Part shown: positions 9,291 through 17,121 of the stretch, piece after piece
Numbering within the stretch: the stretch's first letter is position 1
How the letters are laid out: each line of letters begins with the position of its first letter
NCBI GenBank assembly: GCA_009746045.1
Contig: RPFO01001893.1
Span: 1 to 22,118, forward strand
DNA from: Mesostigma viride
Lineage: Eukaryota > Streptophyta > Mesostigmatophyceae > Mesostigmatales > Mesostigmataceae
Direction of reading: 5' to 3'
DNA length: 22,118 nucleotides
Made by a program: the position numbers and the translations under genes
Notes under the pieces: model-generated
What the model was told of the DNA's origin: nothing
The model's input: only the letters and a program-made list of their open reading frames with translations
Databases searched by the model: none

Positions 9291-9399
9291 CTTGGAGGGA
9301 GATGAGCAGGATGAGAGCCAGGCAGCAGATGCTAACCCACCATGCTTGGATTATGGTCTGTCCTGGATGGATGAGGGTGAGCAGGAGTCTGCTGAGACG

Positions 9400-9850
9400 T
9401 CTGTCACAAGGCCAGAGGTGGCCAGGGCTGCACCACAGTCCAGGGGGCTGCTTATGGCGGACATCATTCGAGCTCTGCAGAACAGCAAGCGTGATCCCAA
9501 GGTATCTAAGCTCACGGGATGGGGGTCATGTGGGGCACCAGCACTAGAAGTGGATACCAACTCACAGGTGTCCATTCTAAGGGTAGAGGATGCTGCAGGC
9601 TTGCAGTGGTCATCCCCTAGCTGCCTAGCTGTGTCTGATTTCTCTGGGAATGTGTCCATGAAGATCTTGGGAGAAGTGAGTGTGCCTATCCTGGGGGTGC
9701 CCACCACGTTCAGTGTGGTTGAAGGGTATCAGGGGCCTGCCATTCTAGGTCAGAACTTCTTGTGCTTACCAGGGGTGAGGATATCCTCTGAGGAGCTAGC
9801 ATTAGAAGGGCAGGGCCGCCTTCCCTTGCAGAGATATCGCTACTCCCAGG
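9400..9850 (+). CDS. Retropepsin-like protease of element B, lying after IN
   Basis: The frame continues from the IN C-terminus through an acidic linker. It holds ALEVDTNSQVSIL (Asp codon 9553), a flap-like region (VSDFSGNVSMKILGEVSV), VPTTFSVVEG, and the second signature AILGQNFLCL (about 9739-9768). This is the retropepsin pattern of D-T-G near the start and I-L-G-x-x-F-L near the end, at normal spacing of about 65 residues. The Gly of DTG is Asn here, which could abolish activity, or be a base change or a real variant. PR normally precedes IN in copia elements and RT in gypsy elements. No protease signature is convincing between the zinc knuckle and IN. The frame stays open to the stop at 10153-10155. 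Confidence 0.75.
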
Positions 9851-9879
9851 GTCTTAGTGTGGCTGTAAGGGCTGTGAGG

Positions 9880-10960
9880 GGTCTAGAGGCAGAGGGTCCT
9901 GATACAAAGGAGCCCATTGCTGGGGACCTGCTGATCCTCCCTACTACGTTTGACCCACGTGAGTTGGGTGTGCAGAGGTACCAGATCCCAGGAACGAGTC
10001 CTGTACCTTGGCGCAAGCTAGTGGAGATGATGCAAAGCCCCAAGATGGCTAAGGCATGGACTCTTGGCTTTGTTGCTTCTGGGCATGAGTGGATAGTTGC
10101 CAACTGTGCAGACCTGTGGATGTCCTCCCTGAGGATCACCAGCTGCTCAGATTGATGTTTGTCCTCAAGCTCAAGGAGTAGATGGCGTGCAGGTGCCACA
10201 TGTTAGACCAGTTGTGACTGAGTACCATGGCACTGGACAGTTAGCAGATGAGGAGCTTTACACACCAGGGATGCTGCATGATACATGGAGGATTTTGTTG
10301 TGCATTTATTTGTCTTTTCTGCAGAAGGGGATACCCTATAGCTCTGTGTTGGTAGATTTCAAGAGGGCTTTTCTTAAGGGTGATCAGCAGGAAGCACAGG
10401 ATACTTGGCGCACAATACCCCCTTTCTTTGTTAAGGTGCCTGCAGTGTGGAGGGCAGAGCTGAAGACGAGGTATTTGAGGATTCTCAAAGGCGTTGAAGG
10501 CCTTAGATCGAGTCCCATCATCTGGAGGAAGAGCTTGGAGAAGTACCTCAGGTCTGTCTGTGGTCTCTCAGTCTCTCCAGTTGATCCTTGTCTGTTTCAG
10601 GTAGCTATGAGGGGCTGCCAGCGTTTGCCTCCCTGCATGGTGATGATCTGCATCTCCTGGGCCATCCCACTTGGCAAGAGTTGACTCTGGCCAGGATCCA
10701 GAAACGGTTTGAACTGGGTAAGATCCAGTACATGGTTGAGAATGAGCCCATGGTGTTTTGTGGAATGCAGGCGACCTTGGTCCATCAGCAGGGTACATGG
10801 TCCATCCAGCTGGAGGGTGGTAAGGATTATCCTCAGCAGATCATAGATGCCTTGCAGGAGCCCATCACCCAGGCCAGATGTGCAACAATACGAGGTATGT
10901 TGGCATGGCTGGCCAGCATTTGTGCTCCTGACCTGTTGGTACTGAGTCGGTTGACCGATT
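9880..10960 (+). pseudogene. Reverse transcriptase of element B (HGDD), frameshifted
   Basis: The N-terminal part is divergent (PVPWRKLVEMMQSPKMAKAW). Three frames are used in turn: to about 10118, then DVLPEDHQLLRLMFVLKLKE to 10177, then VDGVQVPHVRPVVTEYHG onward. Motif A Asp is in VLVDFKRAFLKGD (codon 10355). A copia-like VSPVDPCLFQ precedes the last shift near 10610. The catalytic pair is in SLHGDDLHLLG (10636-10647), His-Gly replacing the usual Tyr-Val. FELGKIQYMVENEPMVFCGM matches the copia KFxMxDxGxxxxFLG region only loosely. Both catalytic Asp positions are kept, so the fold is probably intact apart from the frameshifts. Confidence 0.83.
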
Positions 10961-10989
10961 CCCAACTGGTTGAGGTGGGTGCTGAGAGA

Positions 10990-11547
10990 GTGGTAGAGGC
11001 TGTTCGCATGTCTCCCCCTCTCATGCTGGGTCCTTTGGATTTGTACAGGCCTTTTGACATGATGCTCTATGTGGACAGTTCTATGGATAGTAGGAAGGTC
11101 ACAGAGGTCAGGGGCCGTGCAGCAGCATTAATATCCCTGGTGCAGGAACAGTCCTCTCTGGTCTGCTGGTACAGTCGGTTGCAGAACAGGGTAACTCCCA
11201 GCAGTGACATTGCTGAGTGCAGGGCAATCTGTGAAGGGCTTCATACTGCTCTTTACTTGAGGGAGCTATTTTACCAGCTATGTCAAGTGGCTTCCTGTCG
11301 GTTGCAGATGCACACACTGGTAAGAACTGACAGCATGGGCATGGTGCAGTTTGTGCACAGGCAGCTGGCCAGGAGCAGGGACCTTGATTATTTGTTGCTC
11401 AAGGAAATGTCTTGCTTAGCTAACATTGAACATGTGGCTGGCGTGGACAACCCTGCAGATGCTCTCACCAAGCTGGAGGAGAAGGCTGAGCTGCAATACC
11501 CTTTGCTTCGTGGGCTCATGGCCTCCAAGGGGGGAGGGCCAGAGTAG
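10990..11547 (+). CDS. RNase H of element B, end of Pol
   Basis: All four acidic positions are visible in order: Asp in LYVDSSMDS (11074), Glu in SSDIAECRAI (11215), Asp in VRTDSMGMV (11329) and Asp in NPADALTK (about 11458). HVAGVDNPADALTK is a typical copia-family ending. The stop is TAG at 11545-11547. The reading shares one frame with the RT segment starting near 10610. Retaining all catalytic residues contrasts with element A, which has lost this domain. Confidence 0.9.
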   Translation: MVEAVRMSPPLMLGPLDLYRPFDMMLYVDSSMDSRKVTEVRGRAAALISLVQEQSSLVCWYSRLQNRVTPSSDIAECRAICEGLHTALYLRELFYQLCQVASCRLQMHTLVRTDSMGMVQFVHRQLARSRDLDYLLLKEMSCLANIEHVAGVDNPADALTKLEEKAELQYPLLRGLMASKGGGPE

Positions 11548-12001
11548 ACCAAACAGCCTTGCTCTAGGTGGGAGGCATCCCAGTGGGCTGGGCAGCCACG
11601 TGGTGGCTGACAGCAGGTCCTTCAGAGTTCAGACACACTCTGCTGGACAGGGGTCAGGGTGGAGTCACTCCCCTGGCTGAGAATTTCGCCTGGCTCTGTC
11701 ATGGAGCTGCAGAAGAGTCTTAAGGACTTTGTAATGGGCCTTGGGTCTTCATGGAATGGACCCTGCAAGGGCAGCCCAAGTGTTGGCTCTAACAGGTTGC
11801 TGTACATTTGTATATATTCTCTGTAACCAACCTGTTGCATGCTAATAAAATCCCTGGTTGTGTGACCATGTTGGACGTGGTTGCCAGGGGCCTCACTATG
11901 GGTTATACTTCTTTATAATAAAACATAATCTTGTTATTGTCATGTCTTGTTGTTTGTGATGCTCAGTTCCAGGAGCTGATCCAAACCTGGAGGATATGGG
12001 G

Positions 12002-12018
12002 TGGGGTTCGATTCCCCA
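12002..12018 (+). promoter_or_regulatory. tRNA TpsiC-arm-like hairpin / B-box-like motif in B
   Basis: TGGGGTTCGATTCCCCA forms a 5-bp stem with a 7-base loop, as in a tRNA T arm, and contains GGTTCGATTCC, close to the RNA polymerase III B box. No matching acceptor stem or clear A box is seen. Element D has GGGGTTCGATTCCC at the corresponding place (17038-17051, minus strand). Confidence 0.55.
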
Positions 12019-12151
12019 GCTGACCTCAGCCTGGCATGTATGAATCCTGAGTGAGACTCAGTGAGGACATGGGCTCCCCATGTGTTGGCTAACATTTGTC
12101 AGGGCTCTCTCAGTCTTTGGAAGGATTTAAAAGATAAAGGAGGCTCCGTGG

Positions 12152-12174
12152 CGGGCGCCATATGAACGGGCGCC
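12152..12174 (+). repeat. Paired CGGGCGCC octamers in B
   Basis: Two exact copies are separated by seven bases. Element D has the same octamer pair, separated by six bases, at 16873-16894 on the minus strand. The pair is 134-150 bp downstream of the T-arm-like hairpin in B and 144-157 bp in D. Confidence 0.75.
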
Positions 12175-12273
12175 TGTGATAACTGGATGACCAGGAACTC
12201 ACAATAGTACGTTCATGGACTCCTCTATCCAAACTCCTCTGACTAAGTGAAGACCTAACTTTAATCTACACCA

Positions 12274-12481
12274 GGTTCCCAAAGAAAGGGTTGGGATGTC
12301 ATGTGGGTCAGAGGGCAACCTTTGAACCAATGAGCAGGCCTAGCTAATATTTGGAGGCACCTCAGGTTCCAAAAGAAAAGGCAGGTCTGGTCTCTGGGAG
12401 GGATCAGATGTTCAAGGCTTGTGGGGACAGTGGCTGATAGGTTCTCAGGCTGGTCCAAGCTCCAAAACAAGAAAGGGTTGG
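12274..12481 (+). other. Three polypurine-like repeats, the last being B's polypurine tract
   Basis: The motif TCC(C)AAA.GAAAGGGTTGG occurs at 12278-12294, in altered form at 12368-12385, and at 12461-12481 directly before the 3' LTR. The last is the plus-strand priming tract. The first matches it closely, so it may act as a second initiation site or be a tandem duplicate. Confidence 0.65.
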
Positions 12482-13134
12482 AGTTAGCATATTGGGGCAC
12501 CAATGTGCTAGATGGATGCAGGTTGAGGAGACCTTTCCAACGCCGTGTCAACCGCCTAGAACAGACAAGGGACTAGAAAGTTATCAAGTCCCGAAGTACT
12601 GCCGACCGGTGGGCGAGGGCGGTGCACACTCAGGACATAGTGGACAGGACACGTGGCAGGCCGTGCCTGCACAGGCTTAGCCTGGACTCTCACGTGACTG
12701 GGACACAGTGTACTGAGGGCTCAACGGTACTGTGGCTAGTAGAAGCCAGTAACCAGCCAGCAGGTCTGCAAGGATGTAAGTCCTTGCAGGACTGTGGCAG
12801 GTCCTGTGCTGTCCTAGACACAGGATAGCCAGAGATTCCTGTATGCTGCCTGCAACGAGGATGCAAGGCAGCGATACGAGGCTCTGGCAATGTAGCGTTG
12901 CCCAGCGTTGCTCATGACCGAGGAACAAGGATGGAACGAGGTTGCATATAGCTCGAGGCTAACGAGGCAACGAGCGTCTTCACACACGAACCTTGGTCGT
13001 CACGACGAGTGGCGAGCCTATCGAGGGTCGTAGGCCTGGTGTGAGGATAAAGGTTGCTAGCCAGCAGCCTTGGGTCATTCCAGCCGGCAAGGACCAGGAG
13101 CTCACAAGCTCTGCTGACGAGTTGCTGTGCAAAT
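12482..13134 (+). repeat. 3' LTR of element B
   Basis: 653 bp, identical to 4764-5416 apart from two compensating single-base indels (a missing C near 12971 and an extra T near 13070). It is preceded by AAGAAAGGGTTGG and followed by the target duplicate CCAGC. Confidence 0.95.
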
Positions 13135-13139
13135 CCAGC
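13135..13139 (+). repeat. Target-site duplicate CCAGC, right of B
   Basis: This matches 4759-4763. The reading of A's RT resumes with the same Ser codons on the right side. Confidence 0.85.
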
Positions 13140-13652
13140 CCCTCTGCCCCTTGGGTAGCCGCCTGGGTTTCTCGCCTTGGTACACGTTTTCAGCTGTCCG
13201 ATTCGGACCACCCTTCCAGTTGTTTCTAGGTGTGTGTCTTTCTATTGACAGCGTCACCCGTTCCCTTGCCCTGCACCAGTCTCCCTACATCATAGAAATT
13301 GCTGCCCGCTTTGGGCTACTAAGGTGAGAGTCGTGGTGTTCCCACCCCGGTTGTCCCGGGTGCCGTGTTGAGCGAGGGGGGACAGTGTGACCAATCGCAA
13401 CGGGAGGTGTTCCAGCAAATAGTGGGGGCGCTCATCTACGTCACCACATGGACGCGGCCAGACGTGGCATTCGGTGTCAACTGCCTAGCGCAACAGATGC
13501 AATCACCCACGCTGGGTGATATGCAGGCTGCCAAGCGGGTCATCCGCTACCTGCTGGCAACCCACGGCCTCGGTCTCCGCTTCACTGGCGGGAGGCACTT
13601 CCGCGACCACGCTTCGAGCTGCTTCGAGGACGGCTCCTGCATTCCTGTGTGA
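13135..13652 (+). pseudogene. RT of element A, C-terminal part; RNase H deleted
   Basis: Three frames in turn carry LGTRFQLSDS, FLGVCLSIDSVTRSLALHQS and YIIEIAARFGL, then after a shift near 13320 VPTPVVPGAVLSE, and finally EVFQQIVGALIYVTTWTRPD and AAKRVIRYLLATHGLGLRF, the conserved thumb region of copia RT. After that the frame has only about 20 residues (to GSCIPV) and stops at 13652. The polypurine tract begins 32 bp later. The whole RNase H domain, about 150 residues in this family, is absent, so this copy could not complete reverse transcription by itself. Confidence 0.88.
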
Positions 13653-13683
13653 CTTGAGCTGCTAGTGGGCACGTCATTGGACT

Positions 13684-13691
13684 AAGGGGGG
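13684..13691 (+). other. Polypurine tract of element A
   Basis: AAGGGGGG lies directly before the LTR start TGTCTGG, the usual plus-strand priming arrangement. Confidence 0.85.
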
Positions 13692-14385
13692 TGTCTGGAT
13701 ATTATTGTATCCACCTGCCCTGCCCACATTGTGCTTGTATATAGTCAGCTTGATAGAGATAGATAGCTGGACTTGTAGCACTTTTTCCTACTCGATTTGG
13801 ACTACGAATGGCTGAGACACGGCCTTCCAAAGTTATATGCACTATGGTCTTGCCAAGTAGACTAGTGTGTCAGCATATGACGTGACGATTGTGCTGACAA
13901 CTGGCATGCCAACTGGCCTGAACATGTTGCTAGTTCATGAGGTAGATTCATGGTACAGTGACTACTGTCATGTCAGATCTTACGTCAGTGTTTCTTGATT
14001 CCTGACAAGGATTCTAGATACTTTATTCCATGGACATGTGGCGAATGCCTAGAACACATTGCTTAGTTTATTGACAGATGGCAGTTCCATATGATGGTTA
14101 TTTGCATGTTGACAGATGGCAATCATTCCTTATGTTGTATTTCAGCAAATGCCATCTGGCAATCACACAACAAATATTCTAGGAATCTAGAAGTGTTGCA
14201 ACCCTTGCTTGACATGTGGCAGTTCTACCTTTGCCACCTAATTGCCTATATAATGAAATGAACAAAGGCAGCAAGGGCATCTCAAGCTGCCAGTTTTCTG
14301 CGTGAACATTTTGTCTCTCAGTCTCTCACTTCCTCAGCCTTGATCTTGACCTGTGATCTGCAAGGAAGGATCATAAAACAAAACA
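13692..14385 (+). repeat. 3' LTR of element A (complete, 694 bp)
   Basis: It begins TGTCTGGATATTATTG after the polypurine tract and ends AAAACA, with TG..CA and TGT..ACA termini. Its last 294 bp equal 1072-1365. The TATA box is at 14247-14253. U3 has two direct copies of TTGACAGATGGCA (about 14070 and 14108) and an inverted one (TGCCATCTGGCAA), plus several TGAC/GTCA sites (for example ATGACGTGACG). The left insert broke the 5' copy of this LTR between the two direct copies. Confidence 0.93.
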
Positions 14386-15763
14386 GGTATGTAGAGTATC
14401 CCCCTCAGAGGATGCTCATATCAGTATTCAGGAGCTTGCTTTACAGTTGCACTTCCTTTATGGGCATGAAGTGAGTGCAGAGGTGGTGGCAGCAGCAATA
14501 GGGGGGGCAGCACTCAGACGTGCCTGCCAGGTGGTCAGATCCCACTGCCAGCATTGCCAGTTCAATGCACCTAAACCCCCTAAGTGGCATGTCGCTACCC
14601 CACCTCAGTGCAAGGGCAGGGTGGTAGGAGATGTCTTTCATATAAAAGGACAATCTTACTTGGCACTTAAAGATGCATGGTCAAGGTACACAACCATTGA
14701 ACCATTACCTGGAATGGACAAGACACAGTTGCTCAGGGCTCTCTTGATTGCTCAGGCCAGGTACTACCCTGTGGATTGTGGAAGACTGTGGAAGCATTGT
14801 TACTGGATCAACAGTTCACGTGTCTTGCCAATGAACCAGGGTGTGAGGCTATTGATCTGGCAGGGCTAGAAGATCATGAGAGGCAAGGCATCATTGAAAG
14901 GGCCATCAGGTCCATTAAACCCTTGTAGCCAAGGAAGATGGTAATCTGCTGGCTGACAGTGGGTCATATGCTGACAGAGCTCTGTGGTCCACCAGGTTGT
15001 GCCAAGTCCTCAACAGGAGGCCACTCATGAAAACCCCACAAGGGGTGGTCATTACACCAGATGGATTGCATGCAGGTATCTATCCACCTGAGGTACTAGC
15101 CCTATACAACGCACAGCGAGCACATACAGCTAGCAGGTTGGCTGTCAAGGATGCAAAGCATCCACGTCCCACCTTCAGAGAAGGGGATCAGGTCCTATTC
15201 TACAAGGAGTCGGGACTAGGCAAGGTGGGTACCTGGCATGGGCCAGCCACCATCCTAAAGTTTAACACCACTGGCAGGACAGTGCTGGTTAAACACAATG
15301 ACACGGGGAAGATTCACAGGTGTTCAACTCACAGGATGAAATTGTATTTTCCAACTGTGTCAGACGTGGCAGAGGAGGAAGAGCTGTTGGCCGACAGCCC
15401 TGTACAATTGCCTGGCATCCCAGCGTTGCCCAGTGAGTGGTTGTTTGGAACACCCACTGGTGAGTGTGATAGCCACAACCACTGTGACACCCAGGTCACC
15501 CTTGATGATTGCAGGCAGTCACTGCAGGCTTGGCCCCCTGCAGCAGAGGGTCAAATTGGCAAAACAGGTGATCAGCAACCTATCACCTCTTCACTTGTGG
15601 ACATAGCTCAGCCCCTAGCTGCTCCTTCCAAACGCAGTCTAGCAGAAGCTGTTCGCATTTTACAATCAGCTCATAGAGCTAAAGCTCAAACTGCTGCAGG
15701 ATCAGCTAAGGTGGGTAAGGTTGGGCAGAATGATAATAGCCCATTCGTGGTTGCAGTGGACAC
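14386..15763 (+). pseudogene. Element C: IN and first residues of PR, cut on both sides by A and D
   Basis: Coding starts immediately after A's LTR in an open frame. The zinc-binding part has LHFLYGHE and HCQHCQ (His-His-Cys-Cys). The core has Asp at 14630 (GDVFHIKG), then after a shift near 14772 Asp at 14806 (LLLDQQF) and Glu at 14896 (RQGIIERAIRSIK), 29 residues apart. A second shift near 14928 leads to WSTRLCQVLNRRPL and the C-terminal barrel (DQVLFYKESGLGKVGTWHGP, GKIHRCSTHRMKLYF). A linker follows (SLAEAVRILQSAHR) that parallels B's LLMADIIRALQNSKR. It ends VVAVDT, where B has LEVDTN, the protease active site. D is inserted within the next codon. C therefore has the same IN-then-PR order as B. 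Confidence 0.82.
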
Positions 15764-16384
15764 AGTTGAGAGAGAGTTGTGCTGAATTCCGCCATGGTTC
15801 TTGCAGGAATGTTGCCTTTATTATGAATAAGGGAAACACAGACGAAAGTCACTGTCACGTCACTTCCAAGACTGCACGCAGCACAGGCGACAGGGTCGCA
15901 GTGCCAAGAGAACGTGCACGCAAGAACTAGCGTCCGGTGCTACCAAGTCCCACATATAGCTTGCTAGGGACGCGTCCAAGTATTCAGCTGCACTGTCACA
16001 GCTGAACTGTCAATCAATTGATTACACAGACTCTGGCACGCTTTTGGCGCGCAGATCTATCAATTGTCCATACGGCTAGTCCTGTGGACCTATCCGTACA
16101 CTACTCAGCATCAATTGTCTCATAGGTCCTGGCGCGCTACAGCACGCCTACCTATCACTTGACCATCAAGTCCTGTACAAGTCCTGTCAACGTCCTGCGG
16201 ACTATCATAGTGACACTTGTACATCCTGTGTCCGTACGCGCCCACAGTGGCGCGCCGGGTACTGTCGGCACAGCCTAGGAAACGTCATAACTTTTACGTT
16301 CCTTAACCAAATGAGGCGTTCAAGGTGCCGTTGGAAAGAGCGTAACAATCTCTATCCATCTAACGTAAATCCTTTACGTTAACT
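15764..16384 (-). repeat. 3' LTR of minus-strand element D
   Basis: On the minus strand this 621-bp segment starts AGTTAACG directly after a polypurine tract and ends CTCTCAACT, giving AGTT..AACT terminal inverted repeats. B's LTR also begins AGTTA after GGTTGG. A TATA-like site lies at 15953-15960 and AATAAA (minus strand) at 15817-15822, near the LTR end, as expected for promoter and polyadenylation signals. It interrupts C's coding after GACAC (15759-15763), the predicted left target duplicate. Confidence 0.82.
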
Positions 16385-16403
16385 CCAATCCCTTCTTTTC
16401 TTT
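16385..16403 (-). other. Polypurine tract of element D
   Basis: Minus-strand sequence AAAGAAAAGAAGGGATTGG adjoins the LTR start AGTTA, parallel to B's AACAAGAAAGGGTTGG before AGTTA. A second polypurine-like motif (TTAAAAGAAAGGGCTGGGGG) lies about 115 bp further inside, at 16502-16521. Confidence 0.8.
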
Positions 16404-17121
16404 AGGGATCACATCCCCTGCCAGGGACCCTTGAGGTAGCTTGAAATGTCCTTCACTCCAGAAGCTTGAACAGATGTCTTTAATGGCCAATGCCATAATT
16501 TCCCCCAGCCCTTTCTTTTAAGGAACTGGAAAAGAAACAGATCTGCCACAGGGAAAACCATTCCATGAGAAATGGAGAAAAACCTATGGAAGTGGCATTA
16601 CAGAGTACCACCAGATATTAGAAACACACAAAATTAAATACATACAGGTTAATTCTATGAGGTCTTCTCCAGGAATTAATCCCATCACCTCGGTAGAGCC
16701 TCCACTACAATGACCTTCTGGCGGTGAGTTACATTAATCCCAGATACTAATCCCATAAAACCCAGTACATATTCAATATAAGTACAATAAATCCATGACA
16801 ATTAAAATGCCACTTGACAAAGTAAGGCGTATTACAATAGTTTGCCTGTCATTCTCTCAACAGGGGTCTATTGGCGCCCGTCTTACGGCGCCCGTCTACT
16901 TGCCAGATGGTAAACTGCCACAGCAAACAAATGACAAAATGAAACACATAGGCAACAATTAAATCCTGCCCTGGGGAACTAGGGAAGTCTGAACAGGCAA
17001 ACACCTGAACAGGCCAGCTTGTAGAAACATAATACCAGGGAATCGAACCCCGCCCTATAATAAACCCCAGTATGAAGGTTCCCAGACCATTGTGAGAAGT
17101 ATGTACAAATATACATTTCTT
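16404..17121 (-). other. 3' non-coding region of element D
   Basis: No coding frame is seen. On the minus strand, in order toward the LTR, it has a TpsiC-arm-like motif (17038-17051), a pair of CGGGCGCC octamers (16873-16894), a polypurine-like motif (16502-16521) and the terminal tract. The order and the hairpin-to-octamer distance match B, although the sequence in between is mostly unalignable by eye. The region then joins the LINE fragment abruptly at 17121/17122. Confidence 0.7.

Larger units (their letters stand above)
11548..12481 (+). other. 3' non-coding region of element B
   Basis: No coding frame is seen. Notable contents, in order, are TATATATTC at about 11812, AATAAA at 11844-11849 and 11917-11922, a TpsiC-arm-like hairpin at 12002-12018, two CGGGCGCC octamers at 12152-12159 and 12167-12174, and three polypurine-like repeats ending in the terminal tract. 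Several of these have counterparts in the same order in element D. Confidence 0.75.
4764..13134 (+). mobile_element. LTR retrotransposon B with order Gag-IN-PR-RT-RNase H
   Basis: The 8371-bp element is bounded by 653-bp LTRs that differ only by two single-base indels and by a 5-bp target duplication. Its parts are the LTR, an extra open region (5442-6566), Gag (6619 to about 7960), IN, a retropepsin-like PR, RT with HGDD, RNase H ending at 11547, a 0.93-kb 3' non-coding region, a polypurine tract and the LTR. RT and RH at the end of Pol resemble Ty1/copia, but PR after IN does not fit either standard order. LTR ends are AGTTA..CAAAT, not TG..CA. No TGG-type primer site follows the 5' LTR; the bases are CGTACTATTGCTTCC, so priming may differ. 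At least six frameshifts interrupt the coding region. Confidence 0.9.
1072..14385 (+). mobile_element. Ty1/copia LTR retrotransposon A, interrupted by element B
   Basis: The parts run in Pseudoviridae order: 5' LTR remnant (1072-1365), initiator-Met-tRNA primer site (1366-1377), Gag with a zinc knuckle, PR, IN, RT, polypurine tract (13684-13691) and a full 3' LTR (13692-14385). Element B (4764-13134) lies inside the RT gene, leaving about 4.9 kb of A itself. The 294 bp shared by the two LTRs are identical, so A is young. It is inserted in the IN gene of element C. The expected 5-bp target duplicate on the right is GGTAT at 14386-14390, and its partner is outside the window. A is defective because RT is split, RNase H is missing and several frameshifts are present. 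Confidence 0.92.
15764..17121 (-). mobile_element. Element D, 3' part (relative of B)
   Basis: LTR, polypurine tract and 3' region on the minus strand, inserted in the PR codons of C. No D coding sequence is identified in the window. To the right D meets the LINE fragment, so its 5' part either lies beyond the LINE sequences or has been lost. Confidence 0.75.

Noticed and set aside
12002-12018. A tRNA gene
   Set aside because: Only the T arm is present. No acceptor pairing, D arm or anticodon arm can be formed around it.
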